Assembly (NCBI GenBank): GCA_028868535.1
Contig: JAGWUH010000009.1
Location: forward strand, 1-64,000
Length of the DNA: 64,000 nt
Reading direction: 5' to 3'
Source of the DNA: Sphingomonadales bacterium
Lineage (GTDB): Bacteria; Pseudomonadota; Alphaproteobacteria; Sphingomonadales; Sphingomonadaceae
The notes under the pieces were generated by a model that was given only the letters and a program-made list of their open reading frames with translations, searched no databases and was not told the origin of the DNA. Positions 55,873-64,000 of the stretch are shown in pieces. The number at the start of each line of letters is the position of its first letter. Position 1 is the first letter of the stretch. Both the position numbers and the translations under genes were made by a program.

Positions 55873-56207
55873 GCCCGGGCACGCGGTGGCGGGTTCGCCG
55901 GGCGAGTGAGCGATGGGGCAGCGGCGGGTTGTGCGGCGGCGGCGTGGCGCGAGGCATAGCGGCGTGGGAGCGCCTCCGGGCACGCGGTGGCGGCAGGTTC
56001 GCCGGGCGGGGCTGCGAATGGGGAAGCCAGGCGACCGGGCTTGTGGCGGCGGCGTGGCGGTGAAGCGGGTCCGGCGGAGCAGCCGGGCCAAGCTTCGGTT
56101 GGCGGGATCGCGTGGCGCGGTGCCGGAGCAGCGCCGCCGGGCACACGGGGGCGGGTTCGTTGGGCGGTGCGGCGACGCATGGGCCGCCGTGGGACGGCGC
56201 GGGTGGG
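55873..56207. repeat. Imperfect direct repeats, no gene
   Basis: A CCGGGCACGCGGTGGCGG-like block followed by GGTTCGCCGGGCG occurs three times with drift, starting near 55875, 55977 and 56138. This fills the gap up to the next gene. The long minus-strand ORFs here are Arg/Pro/Ala-rich artefacts of high GC. Confidence 0.5.
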
Positions 56208-56666
56208 TCAGGCGGGGCGAACGAGGCTTTGCGGGCTGTACCAGAGGGTGCGGGGACGGCGGTGGGCGATCAGCCAGTCGCCGGCGAGCTGTTCCAGCCT
56301 GTCGTCGTAGTAGCCGCTGTGATCGGGGCCGTGGGCGGTGATCACGAACCAGTAGGTGCGCGCGGTGGCGGTGGCTTCGTCCAGGAGATCGATGCGCATC
56401 GTCGTCAGGTGGTGGCTGACGTAGGCAGGGGTGGCGGTGGACGCGGCGGGCGCGGGGATGACCGAGGGCGCGCGCATCCACTGGCGGATCGCCTCGCGGC
56501 CCGACAGGACCTGGCCATCGAGCTGGAGGACGCCGGCCGGGGTGAAGCAATCGGCGTAGGCATCGGCCTTGCGGGCATCGCCCGACTGGGTGGCGATGGC
56601 GAGGCGGTTGGCGATCAGGGCGCGGGCGGCGGCGTAGACATCAGGCATTCGGGGGGAAGCAGGCAT
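56208..56666 (-). CDS. SnoaL-like protein, last of a three-gene unit
   Basis: A 152-residue NTF2-like protein: ARALIANRLAIATQSGDARKADAYADCFTPAGVLQLDGQVLSGREAIRQWM is a SnoaL-4-type start, then YVSHHLTTMRIDLLDEATATARTYWFVI. Residue 7 (56648) is an alternative start; neither has a ribosome site. It follows the unknown protein at 56689 by 22 bases and the pseudo-receiver regulator before that, suggesting one operon. Confidence 0.78.
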   Translation of the reverse strand: MPASPRMPDVYAAARALIANRLAIATQSGDARKADAYADCFTPAGVLQLDGQVLSGREAIRQWMRAPSVIPAPAASTATPAYVSHHLTTMRIDLLDEATATARTYWFVITAHGPDHSGYYDDRLEQLAGDWLIAHRRPRTLWYSPQSLVRPA

Positions 56667-56688
56667 TCGGCAAGCGCCGCCGCGGGGA

Positions 56689-57102
56689 TCAGCCGGCGGG
56701 GTGGACCTGCAGCAGGGCCATGATCGCGAGGACGACGGCCTTGCAGCAGGCGCGGGCGAACGTGCCGCCCTCGGCGCTGACTTCGACGTCGTGATCGGGG
56801 ATGGCGATGGTGACGTAGTGCAGGCCCTGGACGCCGCGCGAGATCATGAAGCCGGTGCGATCGCCGATCACGCGGAGCATGACGGTTTCCAGCGAATCCG
56901 GGCCGACCGCGGCGCGCAGGGCGGCGGCGTTGCCGTGGACGCCGAACGGCATGGCGAGATCGATCGGCGCGGTATCGATGACGGTGATCAGGCGGGCGAC
57001 GAAGCCTTCGTCCTCCGACGGGTCCTCCGCCACGAGGTTTTCGGCCAGGACCTGGAGGGCGATGAGCCAATCGGCAAAGCCGCGCTCAGCCGAATCGGAC
57101 AT
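56689..57102 (-). CDS. Protein of unknown function downstream of the LuxR-type regulator
   Basis: A 137-residue protein with no family recognised. It is acidic in the first third (LAENLVAEDPSEDEGF), has PFGVHGNAAALRAAVGPDSLETVML in the middle and two adjacent cysteines near the end (ARACCKAVVLAIMALLQ). The ATG seven codons into the ORF is used. It starts 28 bases after the regulator stop, on the same strand. Confidence 0.65.
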   Translation of the reverse strand: MSDSAERGFADWLIALQVLAENLVAEDPSEDEGFVARLITVIDTAPIDLAMPFGVHGNAAALRAAVGPDSLETVMLRVIGDRTGFMISRGVQGLHYVTIAIPDHDVEVSAEGGTFARACCKAVVLAIMALLQVHPAG

Positions 57103-57130
57103 GGCTTCATCTTTTAACCACATCCATTGT

Positions 57131-57736
57131 CTATACGTTCAGTGTCGATTCGATTGCAATACGGATTGCGCCGCTGGTGCCGTTGACGGCGAGCTTGCTG
57201 ATCATGTTGGCGCGGTGGATTTCGACCGTGCGCGGGCTGATGCCGAGGTTGTCGGCGATCGAGCGGTTGGACAGGCCTTCGGCCAGGCTGAACAGCACTT
57301 CCTTTTCCCGCCGGCTCAGCTGTTCCACCTTGCAGCGGGCGCGGACGGTGGTGAGGAAGACCTTTTCGGCGCGGTGCGCGGCGCTGCTGAGCTGGGCGAC
57401 GCGGGCCGGCACGGTGGCCGGATCGAGCGGCAGCTCGCAGTAATCGAGCGCGCCCTCGTTCATCGCGGCGACGACGGTGGCGGCGGCGGGCCGCTCCGAA
57501 AACGCGACGAACGGGAGCCAGCGGCGGGTCAGTTCCATCTGCTGCTTGAGGCTGGCGATGTTGCCCGCGGTGTCCTCGACGAAGATCAGCGCGCGATCGG
57601 GCCAGCGGCCGGCGATCTCCGCCATGTCGTCGCAGGGGATGACGTAGATGCCGAGATTGGTGAGACCGTAGGAGAATTCGGCGCGCCGCCGGCTGTCACT
57701 ATCGATGACGACGACCTGAAAGGATTCCTGAAACAT
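57131..57736 (-). CDS. LuxR/FixJ-type regulator with degenerate receiver domain
   Basis: A 201-residue protein. The receiver domain (about residues 1-120) keeps the acidic pocket (IDSDSRRR), but the phosphorylation strand reads LIFVEDTAGN and the conserved Lys of the EKP motif is Leu (CELPLDP), so normal phosphorylation is doubtful. The C-terminal GerE/LuxR helix-turn-helix is intact (LSRREKEVLFSLAEGLSNRSIADNLGISPRTVEIHRANMISKL). It heads a likely three-gene operon. A TATAAT on the minus strand (57861-57866) may be its -10. Confidence 0.9.
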   Translation of the reverse strand: MFQESFQVVVIDSDSRRRAEFSYGLTNLGIYVIPCDDMAEIAGRWPDRALIFVEDTAGNIASLKQQMELTRRWLPFVAFSERPAAATVVAAMNEGALDYCELPLDPATVPARVAQLSSAAHRAEKVFLTTVRARCKVEQLSRREKEVLFSLAEGLSNRSIADNLGISPRTVEIHRANMISKLAVNGTSGAIRIAIESTLNV

Positions 57737-58230
57737 CGCAACCCGCCCGTTTTGTTGACCCCGCCCCGTCGGCCATCGTCATGCGGCGCGATCGGGACAA
57801 TCACCCAAGTAGACCACCCGTCCGTGATCCTCGGTTAATCCGCAACCAGGTATTTCCCCTATTATACGGAATAGTCCATGCATGTTTCTCAGACGATTGA
57901 ATGCGGTGGGCCGGGGTCGCGACGTTGTTGGCTGAAACGCCGTGATATTTTGGGGGACAAATTTATTTCTGGTTGGAGACACGCGATGGTGGACAAGGGG
58001 CAATGACTTTCGATTGCATGATTTTTTCGGAGCTGCGCCGAGGGAGTGGCGATGCCCGAATCGGTGCGGGGACGGTGGACCCGCCCGGTCCGCGTGGAGC
58101 GAATCGGCTGGCGGCGGGCGCGGCGCGGCGGGGGTGGACGAGCCGCCTGGCGGCGACTTCGGCGGCGGGGTCGGTCGGGGGCTGGAGGGGGTGAAAGGTT
58201 ACCGCCGGGGTGCGTCCGGCGGCGGCGGGG
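57737..58230. other. Gene-free stretch between the regulator and the terminase-like gene
   Basis: About 500 bases without a convincing gene. It includes an AT-rich island (57840-58030) with a perfect minus-strand TATAAT at 57861-57866 but no matching -35. The plus-strand ORF at 57942 is Gly/Arg-rich and lacks a ribosome site, so it is not annotated. Confidence 0.4.
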
Positions 58231-58267
58231 TTGACACGGGTTGACAGGGTTCAGGGGGCGGATTGCG
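58231..58267 (+). repeat. TTGACA-type intergenic repeat, copy 2
   Basis: TTGACACGGG, TTGACAGGGT, TCAGGGGGCGGATTG. It matches copy 1 at 46571 except for one substitution and one inserted G over the shared core. It covers the stop codon of the terminase-small-subunit-like gene. Confidence 0.65.
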
Positions 58268-58856
58268 GGGCGCCGGCGAGGAGGCCGTCGACGGTGGCGT
58301 GAGCGGCGGCCTGCCACGCGTCCCACTCCGCCCGGGCGCGCTCCGCCTGGCGGCGATCGCGGGTGACGTGGATGGCGCGCGGCTCCGGCAGATGCGGCGA
58401 AGCGCTGCCGGAAAGCTCGCGGGCGGCGTTTTCCTCGGCGATGGAATCGAAGAACATCGGGATGGCCGGGACGGCGCCGCCGAGGAGGGCGAGAAGCTCG
58501 TCGAAGCGGGCGGCGTGGTGGACGGCGAGCGGGGCATCGGCGCGCTCGTCGAGGCGGGCGAGATGGGCGAGGAGCAGGCGGGAATCGTGGCGGAGGCGGG
58601 TGCCGACCTGCTCGCCGCGGTGGAAGACGGCCTCCTCGACGCCGTTGAGCGCGCGATCGGCGAGCTCTGCCTCGGCAACCTCACGCGAGAGCACGAGCGC
58701 GCCATCCCAGGCGGCGGCGAAGGCGGGGAGGCGGCGGCGGAGCCGATAGGCGGTTTCGGCAGAGACGCCGGTGCGGGCGCAGGTGAGGCGGACATTGCCG
58801 GTGGCGGCGAGCGCCTCGCAGAACAGGACCTGGCGGGCGGGGGTGAATTCGGACAT
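58251..58856 (-). CDS. Phage terminase-small-subunit-like HTH protein
   Basis: A 201-residue protein opening SEFTPARQVLFCEALAATGNVRLTCARTGVSAETAYRLRRRLPAFAAAWDGAL, a helix-turn-helix of the type seen in terminase small subunits and in a protein family I recall from many sphingomonad genomes. No phage genes are nearby. The rest is Ala/Arg/Leu-rich with HDSRLLLAHLARLDERAD. The function is unknown. Confidence 0.7.
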   Translation of the reverse strand: MSEFTPARQVLFCEALAATGNVRLTCARTGVSAETAYRLRRRLPAFAAAWDGALVLSREVAEAELADRALNGVEEAVFHRGEQVGTRLRHDSRLLLAHLARLDERADAPLAVHHAARFDELLALLGGAVPAIPMFFDSIAEENAARELSGSASPHLPEPRAIHVTRDRRQAERARAEWDAWQAAAHATVDGLLAGAPQSAP

Positions 58857-58962
58857 GGGGCGCGACTCCGTTTTGGTGAAATGTATCGCACCTATGTACC
58901 ATATTGGAACTTTGTAGGAAAGCTTTTCCTTTCACGCCGATGCAGGCGAGCGCGACCAGCCC

Positions 58963-59033
58963 GCAAATATCGATTGTCGATATTTGCCACTGTCAGACTC
59001 CGTGAGTTCAACGTCGCCGCGCCCAGCGGCGAC
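58963..59033 (+). repeat. Two-hairpin structured repeat, copy A
   Basis: Hairpin 1: GCAAATATCG-ATTGT-CGATATTTGC (58963-58987). After exactly 25 bases, hairpin 2: GTCGCCGC-GCCCA-GCGGCGAC (59013-59033). The linker ends CCGTGAGTTCAAC, as in copy B at 59612. Confidence 0.8.
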
Positions 59034-59115
59034 ACCGCTTGGAGCGCGGGTGTGGCGCGAGGCAGGCCGGCATGATACCGTATCGCCGCGAATATAGATT
59101 AGCACGGAGGCGAAG

Positions 59116-59610
59116 ATGCGGTGGGCGATGGTGCTGGCGGCGATGACGGCGACGCCGGCGGGAGCGCAGGAGGCCCCTGCCCCGGCGTGCACGGCGACGG
59201 TGAAGGCGGAGGGGGCGCTGGCGGCCTGGGGCGTGGAGACGGCGATGACAGCGAACGGGGCGGCGACACTGAAGGTGGGCCAGGCGGCGCGGCTGACGCT
59301 GGCGCCGGTGGCGGCGGTTCACTGGGCGGCGGCTCCGGCGAAGGCCCCGGCGGCGGGGACGTTCGGCGGGGTGGTGAACGTGTATGTCGCGAAGGCGGGG
59401 ACCTATCGCGTGGCGCTGGGCGCGGGGGCCTGGCTGGACGTGATCAGGACGGGGGAGACGGCGGCGACGCCATCAACGGCGCACGCGCATGGGCCGGCGT
59501 GCACGGGGGTACGCAAGCTGGTGGACTTCACGTTGGTGACGGGGCGGTATGCCGTGCAGGTTTCCGGCGCGCCCGAGGCGACGATCGGGATGTTGGTGGT
59601 GGCGGGGTGA
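59116..59610 (+). CDS. Small exported protein, often mislabelled homogentisate dioxygenase
   Basis: A 164-residue protein: signal peptide (VLAAMTATPAGAQ), Ala/Thr/Val-rich beta domain and a conserved C-terminal half AGTYRVALGAGAWLDVIRTG then HAHGPACTGVRKLVDFTLVTGRYAVQVSGAP. From memory this family is common in sphingomonads and carries an unsupported dioxygenase label. GGAGG precedes ATG by about five bases. It is flanked by the two copies of the structured repeat. Confidence 0.75.
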   Translation: MRWAMVLAAMTATPAGAQEAPAPACTATVKAEGALAAWGVETAMTANGAATLKVGQAARLTLAPVAAVHWAAAPAKAPAAGTFGGVVNVYVAKAGTYRVALGAGAWLDVIRTGETAATPSTAHAHGPACTGVRKLVDFTLVTGRYAVQVSGAPEATIGMLVVAG

Positions 59611-59611
59611 C

Positions 59612-59682
59612 GTCCAGATCGCTTGTCGATCTGGACCATCATTGGCTTCCGTGAGTTCAACGTCGTTGCGACCAGCGGCGAC
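59612..59682 (+). repeat. Two-hairpin structured repeat, copy B
   Basis: Hairpin 1: GTCCAGATCG-CTTGT-CGATCTGGAC (59612-59636). After exactly 25 bases, hairpin 2: GTCGTTGC-GACCA-GCGGCGAC (59662-59682), with two G-T pairs. Four stem pairs of hairpin 1 differ from copy A and all remain paired. Confidence 0.8.
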
Positions 59683-59925
59683 ACTGCTGGAAGTTTGAGG
59701 GTGGAGAAAAGAATGCGCTGGCTTCTGGCAGTGCGCCAACTTGCAGCCTCCCTCACCCCCATCCAACTCCGGCCAGGCGCTGCACGACGAAGCCTTCGTA
59801 TCCTTCCTCCATCGATGAGGAAGCTTTGCTTCAGCCCAAACCGTAACCGAGCCTGCGGCTCGAAGCCACCCATCCCCTCCCCAAGCGGATCATCGCATTC
59901 CGCACCATGCGGGGGAATACGCCCC
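59683..59925. other. Gene-free stretch
   Basis: About 240 bases between repeat copy B and the small converging ORF. I see no credible gene, promoter or terminator. Confidence 0.4.
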
Positions 59926-60111
59926 TTACCACTCCCCCCCGGCATCCTTGATCGCCTGGAGCAGTGCCTGCTTGCTGGCGGTGCGGCGTTTGCCGGTGTT
60001 GCGGGGGAGCTCCGGCTGCCCCAGCGTAGCGCGGCGGGCTGCGAGGCGCTGGCCGAGTTCGGCCATGTCCAGCACGGGCGGCTGCTTATCGGAGGAGGTC
60101 TTCGACGCCAT
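59926..60111 (-). CDS. 61-residue basic protein coupled to the nucleotidyltransferase gene
   Basis: [27 protein letters not shown]...ASKQALLQAIKDAGGEW: charged, helical, no Cys. The ATG lies 26 bases inside the 3' end of the nucleotidyltransferase gene in another frame, so translation is probably coupled. It may be an antitoxin or partner; the family is not recognised. Confidence 0.55.
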   Translation of the reverse strand: MASKTSSDKQPPVLDMAELGQRLAARRATLGQPELPRNTGKRRTASKQALLQAIKDAGGEW

Positions 60112-60652
60112 AATCGCCCATGCTTTCTTCGCGGATGCGCCTGTCCAGATAATCCATTTCAGCATCGGGGTGAAGCTGCAGCAAAATGCGGGCCTGTTCG
60201 AACCGGTCCGGCGCGGTGCCGGAGGCGAATTGGCCCATGCGGTCGGCAATCAGGTCCTCGACCGAGATCACGCGGAACAGGGCCGTCTCCCCGATCGGGC
60301 GGACAAGCCGAATGTGCGCGGCATCGACGCCGCCATCCATCGGCACTTCGGCAACGACTTCGAAGCCGAGACCAAGTTCGGGGTGCACCCATCCCTTGAG
60401 CATCGCGCCGGGACCGCTGGGCCGGACAAAGCCCTGCCGCCGCATTTCCTCTTCAAGCTCGGACTGGCGTGTGGTGCAGATATCGAAGTCGCCCGTCGTC
60501 ACCGCGCTGGTGGAATAGAATTCGGCCGCAGCGCCGCCGACAAGGATGGGGCGCGGGAAGCCCTGTTGGTGCATGGCTTCGCTGATGCGGGCGAACAGGC
60601 GCAGGGCGTCGATGAACTCGGGCCGCCACGGGGTGTCCGCCAACGGGTTCAC
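60086..60652 (-). CDS. Nucleotidyltransferase-fold protein (AbiEii/DUF6036-like)
   Basis: A 188-residue protein with [25 protein letters not shown], the GG...TxDxD nucleotidyltransferase active-site pattern, and EVVAEVP then [18 protein letters not shown] typical of AbiEii-like and DUF6036 proteins. Such proteins are often toxins of TA or phage-defence modules. The GTG overlaps the uvrA stop (GTGA), so it is co-transcribed with uvrA; a 61-residue partner follows. Confidence 0.78.
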   Translation of the reverse strand: MNPLADTPWRPEFIDALRLFARISEAMHQQGFPRPILVGGAAAEFYSTSAVTTGDFDICTTRQSELEEEMRRQGFVRPSGPGAMLKGWVHPELGLGFEVVAEVPMDGGVDAAHIRLVRPIGETALFRVISVEDLIADRMGQFASGTAPDRFEQARILLQLHPDAEMDYLDRRIREESMGDYGVEDLLR

Positions 60653-63600
60653 CCCCCTGCCCCGCGTGCCAGCAGCGGCCTCAGGTAGGCACCGGTGAAG
60701 CTGGCGGGATTCCCCGCCACGTCCTCCGGCGTTCCCTCCGCCACCAGCTCCCCGCCCCGCACCCCGCCCTCGGGCCCCAGGTCCAGGATCCAGTCCGCGG
60801 TCTTGATGACATCGAGGTTGTGCTCGATCACCACCACCGAGTTGCCCTGATCGACCAGGCGGTGGAGGACTTCGAGGAGTTTGCGGACATCCTCGAAGTG
60901 GAGGCCGGTGGTCGGCTCGTCGAGGATGTAGAGCGTCTGGCCGGTGGAGCGGCGAGAGAGTTCCTTGGCCAGTTTGACCCGCTGCGCCTCGCCGCCCGAC
61001 AGCGTCGTCGCCTGCTGGCCGACCTTGACGTAGCCGAGGCCGACCTCGTTGAGCATGTGCATCTTGTCGCGGATCGGCGGGACGGCCTTGAAGAATTCCT
61101 CGGCATCCTCGATCGTCATGTCGAGGACGTCGGCGATGGAGTGGCCCTTGAACTTCACCTCGAGCGTCTCGCGGTTGTAGCGCTTGCCGTTGCATTCCTC
61201 GCAGGTGACGTAGACGTCGGGCAGGAAGTGCATCTCGATCTTGAGCAGGCCGTCGCCCTGGCAGCGTTCGCAGCGGCCGCCCTTGACGTTGAAGCTGAAG
61301 CGGCCGGGCTTGTAGCCGCGCGCCTCGCTTTCCGGGAGGCCGGCGAACCAGTCGCGGATCTGGGTGAAGGCGCCGGTGTAGGTGGCGGGGTTCGACCGCG
61401 GGGTGCGGCCGATCGGGGACTGGTCGATCTCGATCACCTTGTCGCAGGCTTCGAGGCCGGTGATCCTGTCGTGCGGGCCGGCGATGACGCGGGCGCCGTT
61501 GAGCGTGCGGGCGGCGCCGGCGTGGAGGGTGTCGAGCGTCAGCGACGACTTGCCCGAGCCGGAGACGCCGGTGACGCAGCAGAAGGTGCCGAGCGGGAAG
61601 CGGGCGGTGACGCCTTGCAGGTTGTTGGCGCGGGCGTTGTGGACGGTGATGGCGAGGCCGTTGCCGGGGCGGCGACGGGCGGGGACCTCGATGCGGCGTT
61701 CGCCGGTCAGGTATTGGCCGGTGAGGCTGTCCGGGGAGGCGAGGATGTCCGCCAGCGTGCCCTGGGCGACGATCTCGCCGCCGTGGACGCCGGCGCCGGG
61801 ACCGAGGTCGACGATGTGGTCGGCGGTGCGGATCGCGTCCTCGTCATGCTCGACGACGATGACGGTGTTGCCGAGGTCGCGCAGGCGCTTGAGGGTTTCA
61901 AGCAGGCGGTCGTTGTCGCGCTGGTGGAGGCCGATGCTCGGCTCGTCGAGGACGTAGAGCACGCCCGACAGCCCCGAGCCGATCTGGCTGGCGAGGCGGA
62001 TGCGCTGGCTCTCGCCGCCGGACAGGGTGCCTGACGTGCGGTCGAGGTTCAGGTAGTCCAGCCCGACGTTGTTGAGGAAGCCGAGGCGCTCGACGATTTC
62101 CTTGAGGATGGCGCGGGCGATCTGGTTCTGCTGGTCGGTGAGCCGGGGCGGGAGGCCTTCGAACCAGGCGAGCGCCTCGGCGACCGGGCGGCGGGTGGAC
62201 ATCGAGATGTCCTCGCCGGCGACCTTGACGGAGAGCGCCTCGGGCTTGAGGCGGGCGCCGTGGCAGGTCTCGCACGGCTGGGCGGTCTGGAACTTGCCGA
62301 GTTCCTCGCGCATCCAGGCGCTCTCGGTCTGCAACATGCGGCGGTTGAGGTTGCCGATCACGCCTTCGAAGGCCTTGTCGACGGTGTAGCTCTTGCGGCC
62401 GTCGATGAAGGTGAGCGGGACTTTCTTGCCGGCAGTGCCGTGGAGGATGACGATGCGCGCCTCGACCGGGAGCTGCTCCCACGGGGTTTCGAGGCTGAAG
62501 CCGAAGTGCTTCGCCAGGCTGGCGAGGACCTGCATGTAGTAAGGGCTGGGCGGGTTCGAGCGGGCCCAGGGGACGACGGCGCCCTGCTTGAGGCTGAGCG
62601 TCTCGTTGGGGACGACGAGCTGGGGGTCGAACAGCAGCTTTTCGCCGAGGCCGTCGCAGGCCGGGCAGGCACCCTGCGGGGCGTTGAACGAGAACAGGCG
62701 GGGCTCGACCGCCTCGAGCGTGAAGCCCGAGACCGGGCAGGCGAACTTTTCGCTGAAGACGATGCGGTTGGGCGGGAGGCCGGTGTTCTTCATCGCGCCG
62801 GTCTTGGTGCCGGCGGTGGCGGGCTGGTTCCCCTCGGCGGCTGCTTGCCCGGCGACAGGCCCACCCCCGGCCCCTCCCGCAGGCGGGAGGGGAGTGTGGG
62901 CGTGCAATTCGGCCAGGGTGGTGTCTGCCAGGTCGATGTAGGCGAGGCCTTCGGCGAGTTTCAGGGCCTGTTCGAAGCTGTCCGCCAGGCGGGTCTGGAT
63001 GCCGTCGCGGACGGCGATGCGGTCCACCACCACCTCGATGTCGTGCTTGTACTTCTTGTCGAGCGCGGGGGCGTCCTCGATCGCGTAGAGCTCACCGTCG
63101 ATGCGGACGCGGGTGTAGCCGGCCTTCTGCCACTCCGCCAGCTCCTTGCGGTATTCGCCCTTGCGGCCGCGGACCACCGGGGCGAGCAGGTAGGCGCGCG
63201 TGCCCTCGGGCAGGGCCATGACGCGGTCGACCATCTGGCTGACGGTCTGCGCGGTGATCGGCAGGCCGGTGGCGGGGCTGTAGGGCACGCCTACGCGCGC
63301 CCAGAGCAGGCGCATGTAGTCGTAGATTTCCGTCACCGTGGCGACGGTGGAGCGCGGGTTGCGGCTGGTGGTCTTCTGCTCGATGCTGATCGCGGGGGAG
63401 AGGCCGTCGATGTGCTCGACATCGGGCTTCTGCATCATTTCGAGGAACTGGCGGGCGTAGGCGCTGAGGCTCTCGACGTAGCGACGCTGGCCCTCCGCGT
63501 AGATCGTGTCGAATGCGAGGCTGGACTTGCCCGAGCCGGAGAGACCGGTGATGACGATCAGCTGGTCACGCGGCAGCTCGACGTCGAAACCCTTGAGGTT

Positions 63601-63657
63601 GTGCTCGCGGGCGCCCCGAATCGTAATCTTGGGCCCGGTAATGTGGGTGAGACTCAT
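60649..63657 (-). CDS. uvrA: UvrABC excinuclease subunit A
   Basis: DNA damage-recognition ATPase of nucleotide excision repair. The 1002-residue protein has both ABC modules ([50 protein letters not shown]), zinc modules ([16 protein letters not shown]...CEECNGKRY) and signature LSGGE loops. It is longer than the usual 940-970 because of a low-complexity insert at about residues 250-300. The start [22 protein letters not shown] is standard. Two small genes follow with overlapping codons. Confidence 0.97.
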   Translation of the reverse strand: MSLTHITGPKITIRGAREHNLKGFDVELPRDQLIVITGLSGSGKSSLAFDTIYAEGQRRYVESLSAYARQFLEMMQKPDVEHIDGLSPAISIEQKTTSRNPRSTVATVTEIYDYMRLLWARVGVPYSPATGLPITAQTVSQMVDRVMALPEGTRAYLLAPVVRGRKGEYRKELAEWQKAGYTRVRIDGELYAIEDAPALDKKYKHDIEVVVDRIAVRDGIQTRLADSFEQALKLAEGLAYIDLADTTLAELHAHTPLPPAGGAGGGPVAGQAAAEGNQPATAGTKTGAMKNTGLPPNRIVFSEKFACPVSGFTLEAVEPRLFSFNAPQGACPACDGLGEKLLFDPQLVVPNETLSLKQGAVVPWARSNPPSPYYMQVLASLAKHFGFSLETPWEQLPVEARIVILHGTAGKKVPLTFIDGRKSYTVDKAFEGVIGNLNRRMLQTESAWMREELGKFQTAQPCETCHGARLKPEALSVKVAGEDISMSTRRPVAEALAWFEGLPPRLTDQQNQIARAILKEIVERLGFLNNVGLDYLNLDRTSGTLSGGESQRIRLASQIGSGLSGVLYVLDEPSIGLHQRDNDRLLETLKRLRDLGNTVIVVEHDEDAIRTADHIVDLGPGAGVHGGEIVAQGTLADILASPDSLTGQYLTGERRIEVPARRRPGNGLAITVHNARANNLQGVTARFPLGTFCCVTGVSGSGKSSLTLDTLHAGAARTLNGARVIAGPHDRITGLEACDKVIEIDQSPIGRTPRSNPATYTGAFTQIRDWFAGLPESEARGYKPGRFSFNVKGGRCERCQGDGLLKIEMHFLPDVYVTCEECNGKRYNRETLEVKFKGHSIADVLDMTIEDAEEFFKAVPPIRDKMHMLNEVGLGYVKVGQQATTLSGGEAQRVKLAKELSRRSTGQTLYILDEPTTGLHFEDVRKLLEVLHRLVDQGNSVVVIEHNLDVIKTADWILDLGPEGGVRGGELVAEGTPEDVAGNPASFTGAYLRPLLARGAGG
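62871..62892. repeat. GC-rich palindrome inside uvrA
   Basis: CCCCTCCCGC-AG-GCGGGAGGGG, a perfect 10-bp inverted repeat within the coding insert of uvrA. It has the form of intergenic palindromes common in GC-rich proteobacteria. Confidence 0.75.
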
Positions 63658-63763
63658 GGCGAGAGTCTGTTCCAGATTTGTTCGTCGGGAGCAAGCCCGG
63701 ATCGCTGCGCCGCCCTCGCCGTGGATCCGGCGGGCCCTCCCGGCGACGGCCCGGGTCGGAGGC

Positions 63764-63973
63764 CTATTGCAGCGCCGGGCAACCGTGGCAGCCGGGGCCG
63801 TGGACATGGCCGCCGCCGCCGCCGTCGCAGCCGTGGAGCGCGGGGGCGGCGAGGCATTTCTCGACCGCGGGGGCGCCGCAGGCGGGGCAGGCGGAGGGAG
63901 CCGGATCGCTGATTTTCGCGAGGACTTCGAAGCGGTGGTCGCAGGTGGGGCAGCGATAGTCGTAGAAGGGCAT
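63764..63973 (-). CDS. FmdB-type zinc-ribbon protein
   Basis: A 69-residue protein starting [24 protein letters not shown] with a second pair [11 protein letters not shown], the FmdB/regulatory zinc ribbon. The C-terminal tail is Gly/His/Cys-rich ([19 protein letters not shown]), another likely metal site. It reads toward uvrA from upstream. Confidence 0.9.
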   Translation of the reverse strand: MPFYDYRCPTCDHRFEVLAKISDPAPSACPACGAPAVEKCLAAPALHGCDGGGGGHVHGPGCHGCPALQ

Positions 63974-64000
63974 CGAGCGTTCCTGGAGGTTCGAGCGGGC

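Noticed and set aside
54600-56180. 526-residue minus-strand ORF across the argG 3' flank
   Set aside because: Arg/Pro/Ala-rich with no domain, overlaps the argG end, and covers the hairpin-rich and repeat regions. A GC-driven artefact.
57942-58244. 100-residue plus-strand ORF
   Set aside because: Gly/Arg-rich, no ribosome site, and it runs into the TTGACA repeat and the 3' end of the opposing gene.
58251-58856. Prophage remnant
   Set aside because: Only one terminase-small-subunit-like protein, which belongs to a family seen outside phages. No capsid, portal, integrase or attachment site.
58963-59682. Repeats flanking 59116-59610 read as integron attC sites around a gene cassette
   Set aside because: No GTTRRRY core or R/L box order, and no integrase. 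The two-hairpin layout is not that of attC.

Overview
The window is a GC-rich chromosomal stretch with dense genes, short intergenic gaps, many 1-4 nt start/stop overlaps (ATGA, GTGA, TGATG) and frequent GTG/TTG starts. Gene content (ChpT-type histidine phosphotransferase, RpoH, CHAP protein, NfrB-like glycosyltransferase, DUF3297, YqgE, TIGR02186 next to a TSUP permease) points to an alphaproteobacterium, most likely Sphingomonadales (Novosphingobium/Sphingomonas-like). That placement is inferred from family composition, not from a search. I see no prophage, insertion sequence or CRISPR array.

Layout. 1-8.4 kb: a truncated PBP1A-type transglycosylase, msrB, a Gfa-like protein, an SPFH/NfeD membrane pair, a Tat-exported dienelactone hydrolase, a VOC protein, a nitronate monooxygenase-like protein, lysC, ubiG and an NTF2-like protein. 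8.4-20 kb: a HerA-like ATPase, TIGR02186 with a TSUP exporter, an NfrB-like glycosyltransferase with an NfrA-C-like partner, nhaA, gloA, a PrpA-like phosphatase, the RNase P RNA, an amidase, chpT and a JAMM protease. 20-31 kb: rluD, rpoH, an AbrB/Doc toxin-antitoxin pair, der, a CHAP protein, DUF3297, tRNA-Val(CAC), a KdpD-like sensor without its phosphorylatable histidine, a radical SAM maturase, two SDRs and an IclR regulator. 31-46 kb: serS-surE-nlpD-like, a MerR regulator divergent from a 34-residue cysteine-rich peptide, rimO, corA, a flavin monooxygenase, a CinA-like protein, yqgE, a porin-like protein, and rplK-rplA with promoter and terminator. 46-64 kb: a GH79-like hydrolase, trmL, an RhlE-like helicase, a glycine-zipper protein, an SDR-GDT1 pair, argG, a 1.5-kb gene-free region, an operon led by a pseudo-receiver regulator, a terminase-small-subunit-like protein, a nucleotidyltransferase pair coupled to uvrA, and an FmdB protein.

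Most genes are housekeeping. Four things stand out. (1) A MerR-type promoter with a 19-bp spacer reads into a tiny metallothionein-like gene, with the MerR gene divergent. (2) About 0.7 kb downstream of argG is packed with perfect hairpins capped by GNRA or UUCG tetraloops on one strand and ends in a 12-bp stem, consistent with a large structured RNA. (3) A two-hairpin repeat occurs twice with identical spacing and four compensatory base-pair changes. (4) A 141-146 bp palindromic element sits at two converging-gene junctions, one at the exact 3' end of the RNase P RNA. Signalling proteins with lost catalytic residues (KdpD-like kinase, LuxR-type regulator) and an NlpD-like LytM protein lacking one metal ligand are further oddities.
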